Source: Delphinus delphis
Lineage: Eukaryota > Chordata > Mammalia > Artiodactyla > Delphinidae
Reading direction: 5' to 3'
Assembly: GCF_949987515.2 (NCBI RefSeq)
Contig: NC_082694.2
Coordinates: 39,741,951-39,805,950 of the forward strand
DNA: 64,000 nt
The number at the start of each line of letters is the position of its first letter. The stretch's first letter is position 1. Shown here in pieces: positions 1 through 11,060 of the stretch. The translations under genes and the position numbers were made by a program. A model generated the notes under the pieces. It was not told the DNA's origin. It made no database searches and saw nothing but the letters and a program-made list of their open reading frames with translations.

Positions 1-454
1 CAGCAGGCACGCAGGGCAGAAGGGAAATGGTCTGGTGGGGAGGGGGTGCCGTGTCTCTGGTGCTCTGCAGAGGCACCACCACCCTCAGCAGCTCCCTGGA
101 AGGGATGGGGTGGGCTGACCTTCATGGCAGGTGTGAAAGAAGAGAGTTCCCTGGTTCCTGTCACTGGAGGTGACGAAGATTTATCTGTGCTGCTTTACTT
201 TCTTTCTGAAAGCTTGCAGGGTATAAATTAGAAATAAATAAAAATAGATTTATCAGCACTTTCCAAGTTTATACCAAATTTGGGGGTGGCAGTAGAAGTG
301 CCTCCCTGAGCGCTTTAATTCAGAGGTCAAGGTGTGTGTGAGGATAAAGACCAAATAGCTGCTGCCGTCCTCAGACACCGCCACTGAGCAGAGGCTCCCA
401 GCTGGACATCTTGATGAGAGAGGGCACATGTGGTAACTGCTGATATTCCCAAGT
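1..454. other. unassigned noncoding sequence
   Basis: Mixed-composition single-copy DNA. A short A/T-rich patch with AAATAAATAAA lies at about 231-245. I recognise no repeat family, exon or RNA gene. Short open frames here lack any recognisable domain. Confidence 0.5.
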
Positions 455-650
455 GCTGACTACAGACCATTCGCTGTGATAAGCTCTTTATGTGGATTAA
501 CCCTTCAAGATGGGTACCAGTATCACCATTTTCTAGATGAGAAAACTGAGGCCCAGAAAGAAGAGTCTGCATTGGTAAGTAGTAAATTGGAACTGGAACC
601 TAGGCAGCCTGGCTGCAGAGGTCACACTCAAACCCACGCCACAGAACACC
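455..650 (-). repeat. MIR SINE (antisense)
   Basis: Antisense copy of the mammal-wide tRNA-derived MIR. The diagnostic core reads GATGAGAAAACTGAGGC near 535-552, the complement of the MIR motif CTCAGTTTCCTCATCTGTAAAATGGGG. It is followed by the diverged complement of the tRNA-like head (CCTAGGCAGCCTGGCTGCAG). Old and non-mobile. Confidence 0.75.
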
Positions 651-974
651 TGCCTTATTTGCTCAGGGGGAGAAGGGACTCTGCATGTTTATTGCTAGTT
701 GGTTAGAGAGACAGCTGATGTGCTTGGCTCCACTGTATTCAGAGGCTGGCTGGAGTCAGCATTGTTTGTGTTGGGCGGACTGGCAGCTCCTGGAAGGCAG
801 GGCTGGGGGCTGGTTGAGTTGCTCTGCCAAGGCCCCAGCATCTCTGACTTTCGTGCGTGATGCCATTGGCTGCAGATGGTCAAGTGCAGCCATGTTGCAC
901 TGCCCAGCATTGATGGAGAACCACCTTTTCATTACTAGCAAGCTCTCCCCTTCCCATCGTACTTTTGCCCACTA

Positions 975-1180
975 GGTTTAGCATCCATAAATGGTTCTTG
1001 CCTGTCCTAGTTACTACAGTGTATTTGCTTAATGGTGATTTTCTATTTCTTTTATTTCTTCCACATTTAGTAATCAGAATTCTGCTGTAAGAAACAGATG
1101 GCCCCTCTCTCCTACCTATCTATCTATCTACTATTTTGGCATGGACCTTGGCTGTTTATTCTGTTGAACCCATGGGTTAC
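975..1180 (+). repeat. old L1M-like 3' UTR fragment
   Basis: The stretch with AATGGTGATTTTCTATTTC and AATTCTGCTGTAAGAAACAG, followed by a degenerate CTAT-rich run (1105-1128), resembles the 3' UTR of ancient L1 subfamilies. The assignment is by eye; a single-copy origin is possible. Confidence 0.35.
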
Positions 1181-1388
1181 CTTTAAGTTCCATTGCCATG
1201 ATTGCGAGTTCAGCCTTGCTCCATTTCTTGCCTGGATCGCAGCAATAGCCTTTGAACTGGTCTCCTTGCCTCCAGCCTCCTCCCTTTCAAGCCAGACTTT
1301 ACATGTGCACCTGAGGTCATGTAATGCCAATCCGACCATGTCACAACCCTTCAGCTGCTTTCTTTTGGCCGTAAGTTCCTTTGAATGG
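1181..1388 (+). repeat. L2 LINE 3' part, left piece
   Basis: Matches the L2 3'-end region in sense: TTTGAACTGGTCTCCTTGCC, a cysteine/leucine-coding stretch, then CAACCCTTCAGCTGC. The element is cut at about 1389 by an antisense MIR and resumes after it. Confidence 0.6.
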
Positions 1389-1622
1389 TAATATAATGAC
1401 AACTAACATTTGCTGAATATTTTCTAAATGCTTTACCTGCATATTCTCATTGAATCCTCACAATACTTGAACGAATTGGGTAATATCAGCCTCAGCAGCA
1501 GCAGCATCCCCCTAGTGCAGATGAAGAAACTGAGGCACAGAAGGATTAAGCAGCCTCCCTAGGGTTGCTGAGCTGTTAAATGTTGAGTTCATAATCTCAG
1601 CCACTAGACTTGCCACCTGCTA
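1389..1622 (-). repeat. MIR SINE inserted in L2 (antisense)
   Basis: Antisense MIR with AACATTTGCTGAATATTTTC at the tail side and GATGAAGAAACTGAGGCACA at the core (about 1520-1540). It splits an L2 copy, so it inserted after that L2. Confidence 0.75.
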
Positions 1623-1685
1623 AATAGGCCCTTAATGATCTGACCTTGGCTACTTCTGCAGCCGCATTTTCACCAGCCCTGGCAT
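1623..1685 (+). repeat. L2 LINE 3' part, right piece
   Basis: Continuation of the L2 at 1181-1388. It carries GGCCCTTAATGATCTGACCT, the expected next part of the L2 3' sequence (consensus-like 'aaggccctccatgatctggcc'). Confidence 0.6.
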
Positions 1686-2520
1686 TCATCGCACGTTCCA
1701 TAAATAGTACTTGTAATGGAAGTAGGCTTTCTCACCCAATGTTGCTGAGGATCCAGATGACATTTTGGCTGCAGTGCTGGTAGGGACACTGGTAGCAGCA
1801 GAAGGAGTAGTTTTCTAAGAAGTATAATTGTATGAACAGTGGCCAGCTGTCCTATGACCATACATGAGTCTAACAGTTCAGTATAGTCAACTAAATTGCA
1901 AGCCCTTGTGAATTTCTCACTTACGTGCCCACCCCTGGACTGCCATCCCAGGCCTTTATTGCTTTTTCTCTTTTTTCTTTACCGTTCAGCATAAGGTAAA
2001 CCTCCTCTGCAACATTCTTCCTGAGCATCCAGTCTGCCATGATGCCTTTCTCATCAGATTCCTTCATTGGGCCCAAAGCATGTTGATGCTGCTTTAGGTC
2101 TTCAGGACGTTCTGGAAGAACTCTGGTCAAGGGTCATGCATTTTAACTTGTTACATGCCTCCACTGCCTGGAAAGTTGCCTTCTGTATAGTATGTGCCCG
2201 ATTTGAGGATTCCCTGATTGATAACTAGATATAAGACACAACGAGTCATGACTCCAGTGCAAGTTAATGCAGGCCCCATATTCATTATCTAAAACCCTTT
2301 GGGCCATGTGTGTTTTGGAATACAGAATTTTTCTGATTTTAGCAAGATATTATGGTGTGTATCCAGTATAATTTATAATACCCTTTGTGGGGCCTGGGGA
2401 ATTATTCCACAAAGATGTTAATATTTTTCTAATGAAATATATGAAAATTCTAGGAGAGGCAAATAAAATTTTTAAATAGCTTCATGACAAGTCTTACCAT
2501 CATGTAAGTTCCAAATTTTT
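1686..2520. other. unassigned; possible ancient repeat at 2270-2420
   Basis: No gene seen. The segment around 2280-2345 (ATTATCTAAAACCCTTTGGG ... TTTTGGAATACAGAATTTTTC) resembles a mammal-wide repeat I cannot name, perhaps a DNA-transposon relic. The remainder is unrecognised. Confidence 0.3.
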
Positions 2521-4954
2521 TTTCATTTTCAGAGCTTTTTCCCTTTTGGAATTGCAGATAAAGAACTGTGCACTGGCATTAAGGTATTAGTAGGTGGCGT
2601 AAAGAGGCACCAACACTGTGTCCTGGGAGTCGAGATGAAAGACTTCCAGGGATGAGAATGCCAAAGCGACTGACAGCTGTGGGCAGGGGAGTCCTTCGGC
2701 CCCTCGCCTAGTTGAGAATTAAGAGCCAATGACAGGATGGAGAGGCCAGTGAGGAGCAATTACAGCTGTCCAGGAGAGAGGTCCCTGACTTGGGGTGCTG
2801 GTAACAGGATGGAGAAACAAAGTGATGTGAAATGCTACAAAGAAATGAGCCACAGAACTTGAGGAGGGTGGTTCAGTCAGATGTTCCCAGACTTGGTGCT
2901 CCACAGTCTGGAAGGATGTTGATGTCTTAAACAGCATGAGAGTAGAGAGGAGATGGGCTGAGGAGAAGATGAATGCATTTGAGCACTTGGAATGCACTTT
3001 AACCTATCAGGTGGAAATAACTTTTAAGAATAAAAGAGAAAATAGTATGACACTACTTCTACAGTGATGTGTGCATCACTGAAAATATTTAATTATTGTC
3101 ATCAATCTTTCTATTGTTATTATGACTCTATTATTTTGCAAGCATCCTCCTCACTAGCATGCAGTCCCCGGCTGTCCAAGGCCAGGCCCATTCTCAGATC
3201 ATCCACCCAGTCCAGTCCGACCTGCTCTCAAGCCTCCCAGGAAAGCATCACGTGCGTGTTCTGTTGGTTTGCATTGTCAACCTGTAAATGGTCACTTATT
3301 TATTGAAAAAACAGGCTTTGTCTGTCAGCCGGGGGTGCAGGTTTCCTTGCTGGGTTATAAATCCTGGGAAATAGAGGACCGAAGGAGTGTAGTGTCAGGC
3401 TTGGGTAGGTCATCAAGTTCATGGTTAGGCTTTTACAAGTAGAATTCTAGAGCTGGAAACAGTCACAAAAAATAAGCCTGCTCTCTTCTCCTTCTGCCAA
3501 GATTAAAACAGCCCTTGACCAGCAATTCCTGATCAAAATGACCGTCCTCAGAGCTGCCGGGAGCCTCCTGCTGTAGGACTGGTTCACCCTTCTTCTTTTC
3601 TCCGCTTAGGCAGAGATGAAGGAAATGAGACATCCTGGGTAGACCTCACCTCAGGGCTGCCTGGTGCTGGGTGGGAGGATGGGTCCAGCAGGCCAGTGGG
3701 TGATTGTGCATGTTTCCGGAGGAGTAGGCAGGGATGCTCTTTCTCCCTGCTTTGTGCCTCTCTCATTGTTTGCTGGTGCTGCTGGGAGCTCTGTAGGAGA
3801 GGGCTCTCAGGACTAGGATGCAGGGAGGAGAGAAGGGGAGATGGGTTGAGGGATTACATAGAAAGGGAAAATAAAGTTGGCAAATTTGATTCAACTCTGA
3901 TCTCAGTTCCCAAGGATTGCTTTGGATAGAGCCAGTCTCCAGGAAATGAAAGTTTTACCTCTTGGGAGAAGTTTTAGCTCTCACAGATGATTTGCATGCT
4001 TGATGATACCCATCGTCTGTCCCCGAATACAAGCGGTTTCCCACTCTGTCCTCATCCTCAGCCTGTCCTTTGACCTGGCTGGGGGGCGGGAGGAAGGAGG
4101 ACCTGGTCTTTGTCTTTCTCAGTGGTTCCAAAACAACTATCGTAAACACACTCTGGTTGACCCAGTACCACATCTGCGGTTAAGGGGAGAGGATGCCTGA
4201 CATCCAAAAAGGCTCTTCTCTTGGAATTTAAGTGCTCCCTTAAATGGTTATAAACTCACCTCCAGAGATGGTGGAGGCTGGAGCCCTCTTTATCGTTCTT
4301 GCACTTTAGCATCTGCTGCCCTCCCGAGGGTGTTCAGTTTTTTAAGGAGGAGATGCCAACCTCAGTGAGGTTCCTGCCCTGAGGTAGATGTGAGCAGCGG
4401 CTGTGATGGGGAGCAGTTTCAGCAGTGGCCTCAGTGTGAGGGCATTTCCTCCCTGGGATGGATGCCAAGAGCTCTGAGGGTCACCATCTTAACTGAGACG
4501 CATGCTTTTCCTTCTAGACTTTTCACTGCCACCTGGCTGATGCTATCACCTGACCTCGAAAACCTGGATACTCATTTTTTAGGCGTCTGCGATATCTTTT
4601 ATATGCCCGCAGCTCATGTTGCTTTCACCAGGGGGAAGTAGGAACATGGGAATCACAATTCTGAGGTTTGCATTGGGAAGCAGCTGTGGACATGATTGGA
4701 CTTCATAGTCAGTCACATTGAGTGCAAACTCTTGTGTCCCTCTCATCTCCCTTTGCAAGTTCCTGAACTGCTCACTTATTACCTCTGCTCCCACCTTTCT
4801 ATTCTTCAAATCCATATCATACGGGCCCATGACTTTCCAAGTTCAAAGGGATCCTTTGCACTTTTGGCAAACTCAGCCCTTCTGTGGTTTTGGACACTCT
4901 TGGCCACTCCCTGCCTCTGGAACGTTTCCTCCATTGACTCAGGTGACTTTACTC
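2521..4954. other. unassigned noncoding sequence
   Basis: About 2.4 kb of largely unique DNA. A short MIR-family-like trace (AATTCTAGAGCTGGAAAC, about 3442-3459) is present. Frames of 60-94 codons overlap on both strands without domain matches or codon-like structure. Nothing else recognised. Confidence 0.4.
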
Positions 4955-5060
4955 CCTTGGGCTTTGGGCAAGTTATTTAACCTTTGTGAGTCTTGATCGG
5001 CCCAGTGCTCAGTGGGGACAGTTGTCATATAGCATGGAGTTGTCGTGAAGAGTACATGCA
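4955..5060 (+). repeat. MIR SINE fragment (sense)
   Basis: GGGCAAGTTATTTAACCTTTGTGAGTC is the MIR core in sense (GGGCAAGTTACTTAACCTCTCTG...). A possible tail piece, GGTGCCTGGCATATAGTAAATGCT, lies at about 5343-5366, so the element may be interrupted by unrelated AT-rich DNA. Confidence 0.6.
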
Positions 5061-5456
5061 TGTTGTGGTGTTTCCCCAGATGAGGTTATAGGTGCTGCTA
5101 TAGGTAATGTTTGTTGACCAGTTCATTGAATATTATAGCTATATTTATTATTCCAATGTATTTTGCCAAAAAAGAGCATATCAAACCCATGGTTGTATTA
5201 TGATACTGTGAGATTTTTCTCCTAAAATAGTAATGAATGAGTAAATATATTGGAAGAAAAACATTTAGCAATGATACTATTAGTGTACACGGACATGACC
5301 AAAATTGGAAAAAATACTGAGACAATACAGAGACACTAGCAAGGTGCCTGGCATATAGTAAATGCTAGTTATTAATTATTTTGATTGTCCTACTCTCTAG
5401 CCATGCTTTTTCCTGTCTTTTCTGGGTTCTTTTCCTCATTCTGCCCTTTTAAACAA

Positions 5457-5595
5457 AACATACACTCACACACAGTATATGTAGGATGTGAGTGTGTGTG
5501 TGTAGAGAGACTATATATATACATATATAGAGAGAGACAGACAGAGAGACAAAGAGACAGAGACCGAGGACAGAGAGAGGAGAAGAGAAACATGC
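5457..5595. repeat. compound simple repeat
   Basis: Consecutive CA/TG, AT and GA/GACA tracts: ACACTCACACACAG, GTGTGTGTGTGT, a TATATATAC-rich core and a long AGAGACAGACAGAGAG-type purine tract. This is low-complexity sequence and explains the R/E/Q-rich and S/L/C-rich spurious frames on both strands. Confidence 0.85.
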
Positions 5596-7139
5596 TAGTA
5601 CTCTGATTACAACCCAGGATTTCTACAACTAATTGTGTTTAATGTATGAACCTGCCCCCAGTCGACATAGACTTCCAGGAGAGGGGAGATGAGCATAAAC
5701 TGAAATAAAGGAAGGCATTCTTGATAGAGAAAAACATGAAGGAGATTTTTAGTGTTGTTCATCAATGTGACCCACTGGGAATTTTCCACTTGTGGCATTT
5801 TCTATTCCCCACCAGCCCCAGGTACTCCCAGAGTTACCCACAGAGCCCTTTGGGGGTTGGGAGAACTGCATGGAAATGAAACAGTGGCAGCCAGGTGTGG
5901 GTCAGGTCTCTCCAGGGGACTCCAGAGTTCCTGGCTCTCACCATGGTCCCACTCTGTCCTCACCTGACAGAAGCTGGGTGTTCTGGAGACCTGGGCGTGG
6001 GCAGTTATCTGCTCTCCTGGTGGGCTGAGTCAGGACCCACATCCCACAAATACACCCTGATCCTCCACCAGGACTGTTGGGATGTGTTCTAAGGTGCATC
6101 TACAAATGATAAGTATATTTTACATATTTATGAACCATTTCCCATAGCAGACCCTACTACCACTGTGTAGAAGTGTCCCCTAAACTTCTCTGGAGATCAG
6201 TTGGCCTTGAGAAGGCCATCCCTCCTCCAAAGCAGATACGAGGCCTTCAGATCCTGGGGTTGCAGTAGGTTTTAACTCTGGACCTGTGCTGGCTCCCATA
6301 GGCTTATATCAGAGTTTTTACGCAAATAGGACAATGAGAGAAATGTACCAAAATGTATTTTCCTGATGGGGGTATAAATTTACCTAACTCAATGGACTGA
6401 TTTAAGGGGTGTAGTGGTTGCAATTCTGTCGATAGTGTATTTTCTGGAATGAGAGATGGAGTGAGTTGAGTAGAAAATTCACAAGCTCCCTTATCTTGGC
6501 TCTCTGATCCCAGTCCTCCCCACAACCAACCAACTGGCCCAGAACCTATCCTGGAACCTGAGCTGGAAGGAGGGGGGTAGGACTGGCAGAGATATCCTCT
6601 CTGGAATTGTCTCTCTCCCAGGGGAGCTCTTGAAGAAACCCTGAAGCAGAGAATTTTCCTGCTCTCCTTATGAAAGAGAAGGACTTCATTTGCTCGTTTA
6701 TAAATGGGGGCTGTCTAGTAGTTAAATCTGGGGGACTGAGGTATGGGAGCGTGTTCGAGAGTTTCTTGTTGATAAATATCACATGGGAATGGCGTTCTGC
6801 TAGCATAAGCCAACTCCTGAAAAATGGGTCCTTTAGTGTCCTCTCAGTGAGACCAGCTACATGACAGCTAGCCTGGGGAGCTAAAATGCTGGTGAGAAAT
6901 GGAAGCCATGGATCTGTCTCAGAGTGCAGCCTCATCAGCTCCGATTGTCAGGTGTTAAGTTGAAGACTCTACAGCCCTCCAGTCTTGCCTGCATATGATG
7001 GATGGCAGCTCGGGGATCAGCTAGGGCCGGAAAGGCTGGTGGGTGCTGTTGCTGCTGGGTGCTAATTTGATATGTGTTCCCCTCTGGGACATGCACTGGG
7101 GATGCCTCAGGGGAGAAGAGAGACCCAGGAGTGCTGGTG
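5596..7139. other. unassigned noncoding sequence
   Basis: No supported gene. A 129-codon antisense frame at 6546-6935 has no recognisable domain. It overlaps a sense frame of 64 codons and is probably chance. Confidence 0.4.
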
Positions 7140-7680
7140 ATTGCATGAGTCAGGCTCCAGCCAGGAAAACAGGAAGCATTGGAGGTATTTCACACAGAGG
7201 AGATTTAATGCAGGGAATTGGTTACAGAGGCGTCGGAAGGAAGCGCTGGGGGAGCAAAAGGGAGAAAGTAGGTAGTTGGCGAGGAGCAGAAGAAAGTAGA
7301 GGCAATACCTAGAGATGAGGAAGCTGCTAATCCCTCTGGACGGGAGCCTGCACCTGAGCCCAGGCTGCGCTGCTGGAATTGCTTGGGAGGTGCTGCTGCC
7401 ACCCTCCTGGCGGCTGGAATCAGGAAGGACTCCACCCCGCTGCCGCTATGGCAACTGCTGGCCAGCGCCAGAGCTGCCTCTGATGGCTGGAAAACTAGCA
7501 GGAAGATTTTCTCCTTCTCCCACCTTCTGATCTCTCACCAGTGCCTCCCTTTGGCAGAACCTGACCAGAGAGACCCGAGAGTGTGTGAAGTGTAAGCCCG
7601 GACTCCCAGCCCAGTGATAACGAGAGCTGATAGAAGGGCCTGTGCAAACGGAGAGGCAGCAGATAAATAAAGGGCACAGA
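7140..7680 (-). mobile_element. ancient LTR-like element (antisense), family unassigned
   Basis: Read on the minus strand, the left end resembles the 3' end of a mammal-wide LTR: AATTCCCTGCATTAAATCTC, then TGAAATACC and TTCCTGTTTTCCTGGCTGG. The ATTAAA could be its degenerate poly(A) signal. The right limit is uncertain. A unique sequence with chance similarity is the alternative. Confidence 0.4.
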
Positions 7681-8670
7681 GTTCTGTGATTGAGGTGTGG
7701 AAGTGGAAGCTAAGAGAGAAGTTCCTAACTTGGTTCAGTGACTAGGATGCATTTACGATTTGAAATCCATTGTGCCCTGACTATGGTTTCCCCCCCGCCA
7801 CCCCCACTACAATTCTCTGAAGAAAAGATGTTAGAGTTGGAAGATGGTCAGTATTTTACCCAGGGCAGGAATGTCCTCTGCAGCATTTGGAAGCTTGGGA
7901 AGATGGCTCTGTAGCTGTTGCTCAGACATTTCCAGTGACAAGGATGCTTGCTAGTGAGGTAGCCAGTTCATTTCACAGTTGGACAGTTCTGATTATTGGC
8001 AAGTATTTTGCTGAGCGGAAACCTGACTTCAAGGAACCTCTGGTCACTGGTCCTTGTCCTATACTCCATGGGTGATATCCTCATCTCACTTACTCTTTAC
8101 TTTGGGAGGCATTATGTGTTATGTAGACAAGGTGGGCTTTGGATTCTGTATTAGTCAGAAGTTGGTTGGTCTATGGAAGACAGGATTTCCCCCCCCCCCC
8201 ACAAAGAAAAATGGCTTAAGTTTAGAATCTGGGGGAGGCAGTACAAGGTAAAGTTGGGGGCACTGCCCTGTCAAGTCCCTAGGGACCCAGTCTCCTTCCA
8301 CATTTCTACTCTGCCAGCCCCAAAGCATACCCCACAACCTCATGGCCCAAGGTCGAGCTGTGGCCATCCCATCCATGTTCCAAGCAGTGGAATGGGTGGA
8401 GATGGAGGTGAGTGGAATGTGGCTTCTCTCTTAAGGAAGTATCCTGGAGGCTGCCATTAGAAACTTCCCTTTACATTTGATTGGCCAGAACTTGGTTATG
8501 TGGTCAAAATGTAGCTGCCAAGGAGTCCGGGAAATGTATTCTTTGCCTGGACAGCTAAGTGCCCAGTCCAAACTTCTGTGACCGTGGGAAAGAAGACCAC
8601 AGATATCGGGGTACAGCAAGCACTCTAGCAACAGAGTCAAGTTTTATAGGCCAAGCACTGCACTAGGCCA
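7681..8670. other. unassigned; contains C12 run at 8189-8200
   Basis: Single-copy-looking DNA. The only notable local feature is an uninterrupted run of 12 C, a site prone to length error. No exon, RNA gene or repeat family recognised. Confidence 0.45.
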
Positions 8671-8850
8671 GTGCTTCTCACAATTAATGTGATGTGAATC
8701 TCCTGGGGAGTTTGTTAAATGCAGATGTTGACTTAGTAGATCTCATTGAGGGCTGGGGTTCTGAATTGCTGTCAGGCTCCCAGCGATACCAGTATTGCTG
8801 GTCCAAGGACCATATGGTGTACAAAGGACTGGACAGTGTTGAACAAGACC
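8671..8850 (+). mobile_element. hAT-Charlie MITE (MER5A/MER20-like)
   Basis: Begins CAGTGCTTCTCACAATTAAT, the terminal sequence of MER5A-type nonautonomous hAT elements. CTGGGGAGTTTGTTAAATGC and CAGTATTGCTGGTCCAAGGACC follow in the expected order. Non-coding, about 180 bp, diverged. Confidence 0.75.
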
Positions 8851-9309
8851 AGACAGAGGCTCATCTTGCATCCCACCAATGGAGTTGAATCCCAGACTTT
8901 TTAATGTAAACCTACATTTTGGGGATACTGTGAGATTAAAAGAGCCTGGCTCCCAGGAGGCCCTTAAATGTAGCCTCCTTCCTGCCTTTGGTGTGTCTCC
9001 TCCAGGGGGGAGCTGATTGGGCCAGACAGCATGAGCTGTTCAAATTCAGTGTATCAGCTGCACACTGCAGCAAAAGGAGCAGTTGGGGGTCACCCGAGAG
9101 CCAGGCGAGATTTTCAGTGATTGTGGACAGAAGGGTCCAGCGGGCACGGAGGACAGCAGAGAGGAAGCTTCAGGCTGGGCACGGGGCAGTGCAGCAGAGA
9201 GCACTTCCTCCTGTGCCAGGGAGGACCAGGGCCTGAAAGAAACAAGGCCGCCACCGTGGGCCTGCCCAACTCCCCATCTGCTCGGGGAGAAAAAGGACAC
9301 GGAGGAGAG
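8851..9309. other. unassigned noncoding sequence
   Basis: GC-richer DNA with three overlapping frames of 75-96 codons in different phases. Their mutual overlap and lack of domains argue against a gene. No repeat recognised. Confidence 0.4.
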
Positions 9310-9960
9310 GCAGGAATTCAGGCAATTAATCCTTTATTTAAAGAATAATAAACAGCCAGATTTTACATACTGAAAGAGGGAACAAGGTAAAAGGGGTTAA
9401 AAACTAAAAAGCAAGGACGGCAGACACCAATTAACACAATGCTAATTGACAATTTCCCCAAGCTTCCATGAAACATGCCAGGCCGATTTCCCCAATTGCT
9501 AATTAAATCAAACCACACACACACAATACTAATTTCCCTAACTTAGGGAACTCAGTAGACAAATAAAATGAGAAACTAACTTAAACATTTTGTCAAAGTA
9601 TGGGAAGAAGGATGAATGAAATCTTAACATGAATAAAGTTTGGCTTCACATAAATTTGTAAAAGTTCTGGCATGTTTAATGAAGTCTTGAAATATCCCAG
9701 TATCTCTGTTCTACTCACAATTGCATAAATGCACTTTGCTAATCACAAAATAATACACAGCAGTGCTCTTAAACTTACGCTCTCGCCCTCCAGTGAAGGG
9801 TATCCAGCGCATCATGGAAGTGACCTGTAAATTGCACCATTTAAAAATTCTAAAATACCTACGTAATTACAATTAAAAACAAAGGAATAACTTTTCTTTA
9901 AAATAGTCCCCGAGGTTCTTTGAGCTGGAGTCTGGCTTTGTGAAAACGAGAAGCCAGTCA
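9310..9960. promoter_or_regulatory. candidate conserved noncoding element, homeobox-core rich
   Basis: AT-rich and repeat-free. It is dense in TAATTR/AATTA homeodomain cores: CAATTAATCC (9323-9332), CCAATTAACAC (9427-9437), GCTAATTGAC (9441-9450), CCAATTGCTAATTAAATC (about 9492-9509) and ACGTAATTACAATTAAAA (9861-9878). This composition is typical of developmental enhancers. That it is conserved is inference; AT-rich unique DNA is the alternative. Confidence 0.4.
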
Positions 9961-10327
9961 CTTAATCACACAGTTGAGTGTGGAGGCAGCTCGCCTTGGC
10001 TGGCGTTCTGGCGACTCCCCCTCCCCCCAGCCCCGCTCTGATCTGTCTCAGGGGCCCCATCGCTCCCTTTCCCACCAGTCCCCGCTGCAGCCTGCTTTGA
10101 AGTGTCCCCTTTACCCTCCGTGCTACGCTCAGGGCCCACTAGAAGCATCCCCGTTGAATTTTGCCGTCACAGAACAGGGACGGATCTTTGAGGTCATCTA
10201 TCTAATTCACTCATTTTCCTGTTGAGAAAACTCAGGCCGAGAGATGCGAATGTGTCTAAGATCTGACAGCCGGCCTGAGGCCCCCAGGTTTTTTTAATTA
10301 TGTGAGAATTGTATGATTATCTGAATA
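9961..10327. other. unassigned, with MIR-family trace at 10190-10290
   Basis: Mostly unrecognised. GAGGTCATCTATCTAATTCA with GAGAAAACTCAGGCCGAGAG resembles an antisense MIR-related core but is too diverged to place firmly. Confidence 0.35.
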
Positions 10328-10595
10328 ATTGTAGCAAAGACTTACGTAATGTTTACTGTGTTCCATAGGTTCCATTTATGTTGTAAGTGCGCCACAGAAT
10401 TAACCCAGCTGCTCCTCACAATGATCCTGAGAGGTCAGTATCATTATTTCCCCACTTTATGTATAAAGAAACAGAGGCACTGCAGTGTTAAATAGCTCCC
10501 CAGAGGTCACATCCCTAAGTGGTGGAACTAGATTTAACTCCAGGAAGACTGGTTCCAGGTCCACGCTCTTAACCACTCCATTAACCTGCTCTTTT
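10328..10595 (-). repeat. MIR SINE (antisense)
   Basis: Near full-length antisense MIR. It carries TTACTGTGTTCCATAGGTTC (tail side), AAGAAACAGAGGCACTG (core), and CACGCTCTTAACCACTCCAT (complement of the tRNA-like head). Confidence 0.8.
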
Positions 10596-10614
10596 GTAGA
10601 CTAATTAGAAAATA

Positions 10615-11060
10615 TAGATAGAAATAAAGTAGAAAATGAGAATAAACGTCACCTGTAATAGTACTTTTCAGACAAATATAACCATCATTAGAATTTTGGA
10701 TATATCCTAACATAATTTGTCCTCCTTCTTTTTACATATTAAAAAAATAGAATCAAACATAATCATGTGCTTTCATATGATTCACCTGCTTTTGCTTTTT
10801 TTCTGTTAACAATGTACTATGAACAGCTCTCCATTGCCTGTGAATGCACGTACGTGTGCAGCATGATATTCAGCGGTTGAAGTGCATCCCACTGAATGGA
10901 TGTGCCACAATTTATTCAACCTATGCCCTGTGCTGTAGTTGAAATTTAGGTCGTTTCTTCTTTCCCTCTTGTAGCATGCTGCAAGTGGACATCTATATAC
11001 AAACATCTTTATTTTCTTGTTGGATTTTCCTTATGGTAATCCTTTCACTATTAAATATAT
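10615..11060 (+). repeat. old L1M 3' UTR-like fragment (sense)
   Basis: Order of motifs matches ancient L1 3' UTRs: TTTCTGTTAACAATGTACTA, then ACTGAATGGATGTGCCACAA and TTTATTCAACCTATGCCC, then the 'TTTAGGTCGTTTC' block. It has no coding content; subfamily not assigned. Confidence 0.55.

Noticed and set aside
3011..3040. Possible third copy of the GTGGAAATAA module
   Set aside because: Only the GTGGAAATAA decamer matches; none of the flanking ordered blocks are present.
5457..5595. Direct-repeat array that could resemble a CRISPR
   Set aside because: Simple CA/AT/GA dinucleotide tracts without spacers, in a mammalian genome.
6546..6935. 129-codon antisense open frame
   Set aside because: No recognisable motif; a 64-codon sense frame overlaps. 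Treated as chance.
7320..7470. Possible CpG island or promoter
   Set aside because: GC-rich but CpG count is modest, and the interval lies within a probable ancient LTR-like element.
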